DNA of 14,113 nucleotides, taken from NCBI GenBank assembly GCA_964419225.1, contig CAYQPF010000136.1, forward strand, positions 1 through 14,113. The letters are read 5' to 3'. Every line of letters starts with the position of its first letter. The stretch's first letter is position 1. A program made the position numbers and the translations under genes. This DNA comes from CAYQPF01 sp964419225. GTDB lineage: Bacteria > Cloacimonadota > Cloacimonadia > Cloacimonadales > CAYQPF01. This document shows, piece after piece, positions 7,415 through 14,062 of the stretch. The notes under the pieces are model-generated. The model had not been told where the DNA came from. It searched no databases and saw nothing but the letters and a program-made list of their open reading frames with translations.

Positions 7415-8536
7415 ATGAAAAAGGTAGCCATATTAGGAATAACAGGTTCGATTGGTGCCTCCGCCTGTGAGATAGTAAGAAATCACAAAGATGATTTTCA
7501 GATCATCCTGGCTTCAGCACACAATAATCCGGAATTATTACTGGAAGCAGGCCGGGAATTTCAAATCCCTTATCTGTGTTTGACCGGTAAGCAGCAATCA
7601 AAGGCAAAAGATGAGATCTATTATGGGCAGGAGACATTATTAAAACTTCTGGATGATCTGGAATGTGATATAGTATTGAATGCTGTGAGTGGATCAGCGG
7701 GGTTACCTTATACAATAAAAGTTCTGCAGAATAATACAGATCTGGCTCTGGCTAACAAAGAATCGTTGGTGATGGCCGGGCATCTCGTACAAGAAATCTT
7801 AAAGACATCAACCTCCAAAATCCTTCCGGTGGACAGTGAACATAGTGCCCTGTTTCAGGCATTAGGTAATCACCAGATATCCAGAGTAAGAAAGCTGCAT
7901 CTGACAGCTTCGGGAGGTCCTTTCCGAACATTACCTTTGCCAGATTTTAGCAAGATTACCCTGGAGCAGACATTGAAACATCCCACCTGGGATATGGGTG
8001 CAAAGGTTACCATAGATTCAGCAACCATGATGAATAAAGGATTGGAAGTGATAGAGGCACATTGGTTATTTGGTATCGGGTATGATAGGATTCAGGCAGT
8101 ACTGCATCCTCAATCGATAATCCATTCCATGGTGGAATTTATTGACGGATCGATCCTGGCTCAGATGAGTACTCCTTCGATGCAGTTACCCATATTATAT
8201 GCTTTTACCTATCCGGATAGAATTGAATCTTCGAATGTTAAAACCAATGTTTTAGAATTGCAGGATTTAACTTTTTCCGCATTAGAAAAGGAAAGATATC
8301 CGATGTTCTACCTGGTTTGTGAAGTAGCCGAAGCAGGAGGAATTCTGCCGACGATTATGAATTCAGCGAACGAAGCTGCGATCAAACTCTTTCTGGAAAG
8401 AAAGATCCATTTTACAGATATTTTCAAAATTGTGGATAAGGTAATTCAGAAAAGTCAGAATATTGAGCACCCTGATCTGGTGACAATTCAGGAAACCAAC
8501 ACTAATATCTATCAGCAAGTTTTAGCAAAGCATTAA
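7415..8536 (+). CDS. dxr: 1-deoxy-D-xylulose-5-phosphate reductoisomerase
   Basis: Converts DXP to 2-C-methyl-D-erythritol 4-phosphate with NADPH and a divalent metal, the committed step of the MEP isoprenoid pathway; it is the target of fosmidomycin. Seen: the NADPH-binding GITGSIG (8-14), LANKESLVMAG (112-122), metal ligands Asp140 and Glu142 in VDSEHSA with Glu211 in NKGLE (207-211), the flexible-loop region HPTWDMGAKVT (189-199), SGGPFR (166-171), HPQSIIHSMVEF and a C-terminal NSANEAA. Length 373 aa is slightly short compared with about 380-400 but no motif is missing. ATG begins 5 bases after the upstream stop, with TAGGT as a weak ribosome site. It is the last gene of the close-packed run; a 272-base gap follows. 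No dxs or ispD-H neighbours are present. Confidence 0.95.
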   Translation: MKKVAILGITGSIGASACEIVRNHKDDFQIILASAHNNPELLLEAGREFQIPYLCLTGKQQSKAKDEIYYGQETLLKLLDDLECDIVLNAVSGSAGLPYTIKVLQNNTDLALANKESLVMAGHLVQEILKTSTSKILPVDSEHSALFQALGNHQISRVRKLHLTASGGPFRTLPLPDFSKITLEQTLKHPTWDMGAKVTIDSATMMNKGLEVIEAHWLFGIGYDRIQAVLHPQSIIHSMVEFIDGSILAQMSTPSMQLPILYAFTYPDRIESSNVKTNVLELQDLTFSALEKERYPMFYLVCEVAEAGGILPTIMNSANEAAIKLFLERKIHFTDIFKIVDKVIQKSQNIEHPDLVTIQETNTNIYQQVLAKH

Positions 8537-8561
8537 AATGCAATGAGGAGACGCTTAATAG

Positions 8562-8589
8562 AACGCGGATTAGCACGGAAAACGCGGAT
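8562..8589. repeat. Degenerate dispersed-type repeat, two AACGCGGAT copies
   Basis: AACGCGGAT occurs at 8562-8570 and 8581-8589, separated by TAGCACGGAA and followed by a related GCAGATT at 8594-8600. The 'CGCGGAT-n-CACGGA-n-CGCGGAT' pattern resembles short dispersed intergenic repeats I recall from several environmental bacterial genomes. Only one instance is visible here, so dispersal is an inference. Confidence 0.5.
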
Positions 8590-8658
8590 ATAAGCAGATT
8601 GGAGAGTTTTTGTTCTAAAACAGAAATTGATTTATTTTAAACATAGGAATATTGGTAA

Positions 8659-8684
8659 TTTTATTAGAATAATGTCTAATAAAA
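8659..8684. repeat. Perfect 10-bp inverted repeat in the dxr-comEC gap
   Basis: TTTTATTAGA (8659-8668) and TCTAATAAAA (8675-8684) are exact reverse complements around the 6-base centre ATAATG. It lies about 26 bases upstream of the predicted comEC -35. It could be an operator for a dimeric regulator or an AT-rich hairpin ending the dxr transcript; the lack of a T-run after the 3' arm argues against an ordinary terminator. Confidence 0.7.
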
Positions 8685-8709
8685 CATCGATAGAAAGGTT
8701 CTATTTCGC

Positions 8710-8738
8710 TTGACTGTAGTTAGGAATCCAGATAATTA
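8710..8738 (+). promoter_or_regulatory. Sigma-70-like promoter for comEC
   Basis: TTGACT (8710-8715, 5 of 6) with a 17-bp spacer to TAATTA (8733-8738). The predicted transcription start is near 8745, leaving about 64 bases of leader before ATG 8809. It implies comEC is transcribed separately from the dxr operon. Confidence 0.55.
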
Positions 8739-8751
8739 GTATATCAAACGT

Positions 8752-8768
8752 AGTCCTCTTTGAGGATT
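8752..8768 (+). promoter_or_regulatory. Leader hairpin containing a Shine-Dalgarno-like GAGGA
   Basis: AGTCCTC (8752-8758) can pair with GAGGATT (8762-8768) over a TTT loop: 5 strong pairs plus a G-U and an A-U. The 3' arm contains GAGGA, the only ribosome-site-like sequence near comEC, 9 bases before an in-frame TTG at 8776. It could mask initiation there. Whether it is functional depends on which comEC start is used. Confidence 0.4.
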
Positions 8769-8808
8769 GCTCTATTTGGCTAACTTAATTTATAGCACAG
8801 ACAAATTT

Positions 8809-11115
8809 ATGGATAAGATATTCAGATTGCCTTTACCGGTACCGATGTTGTTTCCTGTGTTGGCCTGGGTTACAGGGATAATGCTGGCCAGATATATATA
8901 TCTGCCCATGTGGCTTGTATTATGGACAGGACTGGTGTTGGCCGTGCTGGCATTATGGGGACAGAGATCCAAGTCCGATAGTACAGTATTGAGTATTATT
9001 GGATTTGTCTGTTTAATGATGGCCATCAGTTTGTCGGGATTTGTAAGATACAATTACACTGGAGTACATGAGCCAATACCTGCTTATATGCAGGAACGTC
9101 AGATGCTGATTCAGGTAAAAGCGAAAGTTATCCGGGTCGATGAGAAACGTTGTTTATTGGGGAATGTACAGCTGAACGGAAAAGAAATTGTTTTACGCTT
9201 ATTTTTGTATAATCAGGTTAAGTTAGAACACGGAGATCTTGTAAGTTTTGCTGGCAATTTAAAGGTTATCGAAGATGAAGGAAATCCGGAAGCATTCAGT
9301 TACAAGGAATATTGTGAGTTTAACAAGATCGGAGGGATTGTTTATCCGGTTGGCAGGATAGTTTTAACCGGACGGGAAACACATGTTTGGGCCGATTTTA
9401 TCGGAGGTTTGAAAACCAGGATCAAAATACAATTGAACAAGGTATTTCCCGAAAATAAGGAATTTGCCACAGCAATGATTCTGGGTGATAAATCTGCTTC
9501 AGGTTTAAATACTGATCTGTTTATCAGGGCAGGCTTGAGTCATCTTTTGGCAGTGAGTGGTTTTAATACCGGCATTCTTTATCTTATCTTATTCCCAATA
9601 TTTAATATCTTTATCAGAAACAGAACATTTTGCCGGATTTTAACAATACCTTTTCTCCTTGTATTCGGAGCCTTGTGTGACTGGGTGCCATCAGTATCCA
9701 GGGCGATTATAATGTTGATAGTCTATATTCTGACAAAGATCTTTCAGCGAAAAGCATCTCCCAATAATATTCTGCTGGTAAGTCTGCTGGTAATTACTTT
9801 GATAGAACCCCGGCAACTCTTCTCGATCGGATTACAGATGTCGTTTGCAGCAGTATTTGTGATTTTGAATATCATTCCGGAGTTCTCGGATCTGCTGATC
9901 AGATCAGCCAGAAATATATTGTTGAGACCATTGGTCTATGTTTATATTCTGTTTGTATCCACACTGTTGATCACCTTGTTCATCATTCCAATATCCATTT
10001 TCTATTTTCACAGTATAAATTTGAATGGGCTTGTGGGTAATTTGCTAACCGTACCATTATCTGTGATTCTGCTGCCTTTGGCTTTGTTTTGTATCATTCT
10101 TCCCCAGCAGATATTGAGTATCATTCCCTATAATGAGTTGTTTGATACTCTTTACAGAGTGTTTTTATCCTGGACAGAAATGTCGGCTGGTTTACCGTTA
10201 TATTTTCAGGGGATTTATTTGAATGATTGGTTTGTCCCCATGTTTTACGGAGCCTTGATTTTTCTGGTATTGTGGTGGAAACGTAATGCCTGCAGATGGA
10301 AAAGCTGGTATTTGGGAGTGGGACTGTTGCTCTTGTTTCTCTTACCACTGGCTCATCCTACACAGATAGCAGAAAACAGAATCACCTTTTTCAATGTAGG
10401 AGTGGGTGATTGCTGCTTGATTGAAACAGAAAAGGGTTCAACAGTCATGATAGATAATGGACCCAATAGCCGTACGAGAGGGAATATTAAATACACTGTT
10501 TTGCCGTATTTATTCAAACGGCAGATCAAACAAATAGATTATTTGATACATAGTCATACACACGATGATCACACGGGCGGGTATGAAGTATTGCAGGATA
10601 ATTTTAAGATAAAGAAGATAATTCTAAATCCGGCATTTAATCTGAAGGAGTATTTAACGGAGAAAAGTCAGGTGTTGATTGTCGGGGATAGTTTAAACAT
10701 TGGATTTCCAGAGTTAAAAATAAGATTGAAGTATTTGTATATGGATGACACTAACCCCAATGATCAGGTTACCTTAGCCCGGGTGGAAATGCAGAACTTT
10801 TCTTTGCTGTTTGCGGGTGATATGGAGCAGGATTTGGAAGAAAAAGCAATCCAGTCAATGCCGGAATTTCTGGATTGTGATCTGCTAAAGATTGCTCATC
10901 ACGGGAGCAGGACGAGTAGTACGCCGGAGTTTATCAGGACTGTCAGCCCGCAGTATGCTTTAGTAAGTACTTCTTTGCATAATAAATTCAGATTTCCGCA
11001 TAAACAGACTTTAAAAAATCTGGCATTCTTAAAAGATAGACTGTTTATCACAGGCAGAGACGGAGCTGTGGTAGTCAGATTTGATCCTCAAGTAAGGGTC
11101 GAGATAAGAGATTAA
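8809..11115 (+). CDS. comEC: ComEC/Rec2 DNA internalisation channel protein
   Basis: Inner-membrane protein that forms the channel for single-stranded DNA entry during natural transformation. Counting from ATG 8809 (768 aa): N-terminal membrane segments and soluble region with DUF4131 character (about 10-190), the Competence domain starting around 220 with GDKSASGLNTDLFIRAGLSH and LLAVSGFNTG, many transmembrane helices to about 530, and a C-terminal metallo-beta-lactamase-type domain with HTHDDH (583-588), FAGD (668-671) and AHHGS (696-700). The three-domain form is complete. The frame is open back to a stop at 8761, so TTG 8767 or TTG 8776 are alternative starts adding 14 or 11 residues; ATG 8809 was chosen because the first membrane helix follows it directly, although no clear Shine-Dalgarno precedes it. 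No comEA, comF or type IV pilus genes are nearby, so competence is not proven. Confidence 0.9.
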   Translation: MDKIFRLPLPVPMLFPVLAWVTGIMLARYIYLPMWLVLWTGLVLAVLALWGQRSKSDSTVLSIIGFVCLMMAISLSGFVRYNYTGVHEPIPAYMQERQMLIQVKAKVIRVDEKRCLLGNVQLNGKEIVLRLFLYNQVKLEHGDLVSFAGNLKVIEDEGNPEAFSYKEYCEFNKIGGIVYPVGRIVLTGRETHVWADFIGGLKTRIKIQLNKVFPENKEFATAMILGDKSASGLNTDLFIRAGLSHLLAVSGFNTGILYLILFPIFNIFIRNRTFCRILTIPFLLVFGALCDWVPSVSRAIIMLIVYILTKIFQRKASPNNILLVSLLVITLIEPRQLFSIGLQMSFAAVFVILNIIPEFSDLLIRSARNILLRPLVYVYILFVSTLLITLFIIPISIFYFHSINLNGLVGNLLTVPLSVILLPLALFCIILPQQILSIIPYNELFDTLYRVFLSWTEMSAGLPLYFQGIYLNDWFVPMFYGALIFLVLWWKRNACRWKSWYLGVGLLLLFLLPLAHPTQIAENRITFFNVGVGDCCLIETEKGSTVMIDNGPNSRTRGNIKYTVLPYLFKRQIKQIDYLIHSHTHDDHTGGYEVLQDNFKIKKIILNPAFNLKEYLTEKSQVLIVGDSLNIGFPELKIRLKYLYMDDTNPNDQVTLARVEMQNFSLLFAGDMEQDLEEKAIQSMPEFLDCDLLKIAHHGSRTSSTPEFIRTVSPQYALVSTSLHNKFRFPHKQTLKNLAFLKDRLFITGRDGAVVVRFDPQVRVEIRD

Positions 11116-11146
11116 GTGCAAAAATTCATAGACTGTACTTTATTTC

Positions 11147-11175
11147 TTGACATAAATAAAACGGTTGGAGATAAT
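11147..11175 (+). promoter_or_regulatory. Near-consensus sigma-70-like promoter for the outer-membrane protein gene
   Basis: TTGACA (11147-11152), a 17-bp spacer, then GATAAT (11170-11175): 11 of 12 consensus bases. The start would be near 11182, giving a leader of about 20 bases that contains the Shine-Dalgarno GAGGTGA (11193-11199) just before ATG 11203. Confidence 0.8.
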
Positions 11176-11202
11176 AAGCCTTAAATAAAAGCGAGGTGAG
11201 TT

Positions 11203-12801
11203 ATGGTGAAGAGATTTTTTATTTTTTTAGCAGTTATATGTCTGCCTTTTCTAATCCTGGCCCAGGAAGTAGTGGGGGAGACTACCGGAAAGGATAATGG
11301 AAGTACAGAATTTAGTATGGGTGGAGGAGTAGGTTCCGTAATTATTGATGGAACATCCTATTCCAGAATCAGATTGATGCCGGAAATAGCTTTCTGGAAA
11401 TTCGGTTTTGGTCTTGATATTGATCTTTTGATCGATAAAAATGGCAATCTCCGCAAGGATGACTGGGATGAAGCATCCGATATCATGAACAAAGTATATT
11501 ATGCCAGATTTGCCCAAAGAGGTGATCCTTTCTATGCAAGAGTTGGCGGATTTCTTTCTTATACTCTGGGATATGGTTTGATCATGCGTGATTATTCCAA
11601 TATGCTTAAATATCCGGATGAAAGACAGATCGGTTTACAAGTTGGCGGGAATATCAAGAGTTTGTCAGGCTTAGGAATGGAAGTATTTACCTCCAATCTG
11701 AACAAGAATGAGATCCTGGCAGCCAGAGGCGAAGTAAAACCTTTGCAGCTGTTGAGCCTGCCTTTATTAAGCAAGATTTCAGTTGGAGCACAATTTGTGA
11801 CTGACCGGAATCAATATGGTGGCATAGAAGATAAAGATGGGGATAAAGTGCCAGATGGATTAGATCCTTTTCCTGATGATAAATCATTGTACGCAGATTC
11901 TGACGGTGATGGAGTTGCTGATTACTCTGATATGAATCTTGATGGTGTACCCGATATGTACATAGATAGTAATGCTGATGGTGATATAGATCCTAATACC
12001 GGAGCAGAATATATTGACAATAATTTTGCAGCACAAAACCTTCCAGCTAATGTATATAATCCAGGAGTTACTGAAGGAACATGGGATACAGATGTTGCTT
12101 ATAACAAGCCTCCCAACATCGGCAAAAAACTCAAAGTGACTATTGTCGGTTTAGATTATACCCTGCCTTTGATTGGTGAGACCGGAGACAAGTTTACCCT
12201 GGGTCATTATGGTGAAGTTGCGAAAATAGACAAGTATGGAACAGGTTTTATTTTTCCTGGTTTCTATTCCAAATTGTTGATTTTTGATATTAATGTGGAA
12301 ATGAGACATTTCGGAGATAAATTCCTGCCTAATTATTTTGACAATATGTACGACCAGACAAGAGCTGTTGTACAGGACAGTGCAATTGTTACTAAAGAAC
12401 AGATGCTTGAATATACCAAGGCTCAGACCGGTTGGTACGGATGTGTTAATACAAATTTATTTAACATGATGTTCTTCAAGATAGCTTATCAGGATATGTA
12501 TGGTGATGATGTACAGAATGGCAAATCTCTTTGGGGAACCCTGGGTATTGTTCCTAAAGCTATACCTAAAATCACTACTGCCAAGATCAGTTATACTCAG
12601 ACTGGTGTAAAATCAATTCTTTCAGATTGGAGAACACCAAGTTCCCTGATCGACGGAAAACTGGGTTATGGCATGTCTCCCAATACCGATCTTGTCTGGC
12701 TTTATCAGGAAAGATATGTTGATGCAGATAGTAATGGAAAAATTGAAGGTAATGATGAAATCTTGAAATCCATGTCCTTTGGCGTGGAATTTAGATTCTA
12801 A
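11203..12801 (+). CDS. Exported outer-membrane protein with Asp-rich calcium-binding (TSP3-like) insert
   Basis: A 532-residue protein of unknown specific function. Residues 1-20 are a Sec signal peptide (KRFF, hydrophobic core, cleavage after ILA before QEVVGE). The N-terminal third has glycine/aromatic beta-strand character (FSMGGGVGSVIIDG, FGFGLDIDLLID). Residues about 207-268 are very rich in Asp and carry DKDGDKVPDG, DSDGDGVADYSD, LDGVPDMYID and NADGDIDPNTG, which match thrombospondin type 3/dockerin-like calcium-binding loops. A further EF-hand-like loop, DADSNGKIEGND, is at about 506-517. The protein ends SFGVEFRF, with a terminal Phe as in BAM-inserted barrels. I infer an outer-membrane barrel with a large surface-exposed, calcium-stabilised loop. 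It is monocistronic: a strong promoter and GAGGTGA ribosome site precede it and an intrinsic terminator follows. It may be abundantly expressed. Confidence 0.8.
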   Translation: MVKRFFIFLAVICLPFLILAQEVVGETTGKDNGSTEFSMGGGVGSVIIDGTSYSRIRLMPEIAFWKFGFGLDIDLLIDKNGNLRKDDWDEASDIMNKVYYARFAQRGDPFYARVGGFLSYTLGYGLIMRDYSNMLKYPDERQIGLQVGGNIKSLSGLGMEVFTSNLNKNEILAARGEVKPLQLLSLPLLSKISVGAQFVTDRNQYGGIEDKDGDKVPDGLDPFPDDKSLYADSDGDGVADYSDMNLDGVPDMYIDSNADGDIDPNTGAEYIDNNFAAQNLPANVYNPGVTEGTWDTDVAYNKPPNIGKKLKVTIVGLDYTLPLIGETGDKFTLGHYGEVAKIDKYGTGFIFPGFYSKLLIFDINVEMRHFGDKFLPNYFDNMYDQTRAVVQDSAIVTKEQMLEYTKAQTGWYGCVNTNLFNMMFFKIAYQDMYGDDVQNGKSLWGTLGIVPKAIPKITTAKISYTQTGVKSILSDWRTPSSLIDGKLGYGMSPNTDLVWLYQERYVDADSNGKIEGNDEILKSMSFGVEFRF

Positions 12802-12819
12802 ATATTATTGATCATATTC

Positions 12820-12844
12820 AGCCCTCGTTCGCGGGGGCTTTTTT
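12820..12844 (+). terminator. Intrinsic terminator after the outer-membrane protein gene
   Basis: AGCCCTCG pairs with CGGGGGCT (8 pairs, one G-U) over a TTCG loop, followed by six T (12839-12844). It starts 19 bases after the stop codon. Confidence 0.93.
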
Positions 12845-12861
12845 GTGTAAAAAATCGGTAA

Positions 12862-12888
12862 TTGACAAGAGAGTGATTTTGAAATACT
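12862..12888 (+). promoter_or_regulatory. Possible promoter for the ABC-F gene
   Basis: A perfect TTGACA at 12862-12867 follows the terminator. The -10 is uncertain: AATACT (12883-12888) at 15 bp is the best near match, while TACTTG at 17 bp is poor. A promoter here is expected because the gene lies downstream of a strong terminator. Confidence 0.4.
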
Positions 12889-12909
12889 TGCTTCATGATA
12901 ATGAATAAG

Positions 12910-12925
12910 TCCTTTTTGGAAAGGA
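12910..12925 (+). other. Small hairpin in the ABC-F leader
   Basis: TCCTTT (12910-12915) pairs with AAAGGA (12920-12925) over TTGG, ending 5 bases before the Shine-Dalgarno AGGA (12931-12934). No T-run follows, so it is not a terminator by itself. It lies inside a 29-codon frame (12895-12984) that overlaps the ABC-F start. Confidence 0.4.
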
Positions 12926-12940
12926 TAATAAGGATAGAGA

Positions 12941-14062
12941 ATGAGTTTGGCCAACATTGTAAATTTAACTCACGCTTTTGGTGAGGAGATATTATTTTCA
13001 GAGATTACTTTTGCCATCGAGGAAGACAGCAGAATTGGTTTAATCGGCAGGAACGGCTGCGGAAAAACTACTTTGCTGAAGATCTTGACATCACAGATGT
13101 CCCCGTCCAAGGGACAGATTCATATAGCCAAAGGGCGTAAATTTGCCTATCTATCTCAGGAAACAACATTGGATGAGGAAGCAGACCTTTATACGACAGT
13201 GGTGGAAGCAAATTCACATTTCCAGGAACTGGAAAAGAAGCTGTTTGCCATTCAGGATCTGGTTTCAATAGATCATTCACACGCAAACATGCTGAAGCTG
13301 GAAAAGATTCAGAATGAATTCTATGCGATAGACGGTTATAATTACGAGACAAAGGTCAAACTGATCCTGACTAATCTCAAGTTTCCCGAAAGGATGTGGG
13401 ATCAGAAGATCAAAGATTTCAGTGGGGGAGAAAAGACACGTATTCAACTCGCTAAGATCCTTCTCCAACCTCACGATATTCTGCTTCTGGATGAGCCTAC
13501 CAACCATCTCGATATTGACATGCTGGATTGGTTGGAAACCTATCTCAGAAATTATGATAAACCCTATCTGATGGTTTCGCATGACCGTTATTTTTTAGAT
13601 AAGACTGTGACTAAAATTCTGGAACTGAAGAATCTTAAACTAGAGGAATATTCCGGAAACTACTCCTTTTATTTACTGGAATCTGCAGCAAGAGCAGAAT
13701 TACAGCAGAAGGAATATGAACAGCAGCAGAAATTGATCAAGAGAACTGAAGAATTCATCCGGAAGAATATGGCAGGTCAGAAGACAAATATGGCCAAGTC
13801 CAGACTTAAAATGCTGAACAGAATGGATGTTATTGACAGGCCTACATCTGAGAGTGATACAAATATCAAGTTTGCCTCCCAAGCCAGAAGCGGTAATGAT
13901 GTATATCGTCTGGAAGATTTGGAACTGGGTTATCCCGGGAATGTTCTGGCCTCGGATATCAATATGATCTTACGCCACAGGGACAGAGTGGCTGTCATGG
14001 GTAAGAATGGCTGTGGCAAGACGACTTTGCGTAAGATCCTGAATCAGGAAATGGAACCTTGA
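12941..14062 (+). CDS. ABC-F family ATPase, interrupted by in-frame TGA and cut by window edge
   Basis: Soluble tandem-ABC protein of the ABC-F family, whose members bind the ribosomal E-site region and act in translation or antibiotic protection; no membrane segments are seen. First domain: Walker A GRNGCGKTT (36-44), signature FSGGEKT, Walker B LLLDEPTNHLDI and switch MVSHDRYFLD. The inter-domain arm linker follows, rich in Glu/Gln/Lys with KTNMAKSRLKMLNRM. The second domain begins with YRLEDLELGYPG and Walker A GKNGCGKTT (354-362), then stops at TGA 14060-14062. The same frame continues after the TGA with family-like sequence to the window end, so the true gene is probably about 500-650 aa. 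AGGA lies 6 bases before the ATG. It resembles the Uup/EttA/YdiF group; the subfamily cannot be decided. It may be an intact gene with a sequence error or a recent pseudogene. Confidence 0.85.
   Translation: MSLANIVNLTHAFGEEILFSEITFAIEEDSRIGLIGRNGCGKTTLLKILTSQMSPSKGQIHIAKGRKFAYLSQETTLDEEADLYTTVVEANSHFQELEKKLFAIQDLVSIDHSHANMLKLEKIQNEFYAIDGYNYETKVKLILTNLKFPERMWDQKIKDFSGGEKTRIQLAKILLQPHDILLLDEPTNHLDIDMLDWLETYLRNYDKPYLMVSHDRYFLDKTVTKILELKNLKLEEYSGNYSFYLLESAARAELQQKEYEQQQKLIKRTEEFIRKNMAGQKTNMAKSRLKMLNRMDVIDRPTSESDTNIKFASQARSGNDVYRLEDLELGYPGNVLASDINMILRHRDRVAVMGKNGCGKTTLRKILNQEMEP

Noticed and set aside
8537..8808. Hidden gene or RNA in the dxr-comEC gap
   Set aside because: No frame has a credible start and length, and no tRNA or riboswitch pattern was recognised; only repeats, a promoter and small hairpins are visible.
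14060..14062. TGA recoded as an amino acid (alternative genetic code or selenocysteine)
   Set aside because: All other recognised genes are complete without internal TGA, and TGA at 6451-6453 is a sensible stop for the helicase, with the next gene's start 2 bases later. The position in ABC-F proteins is not a Cys site and nearby substitutions point to error or decay.
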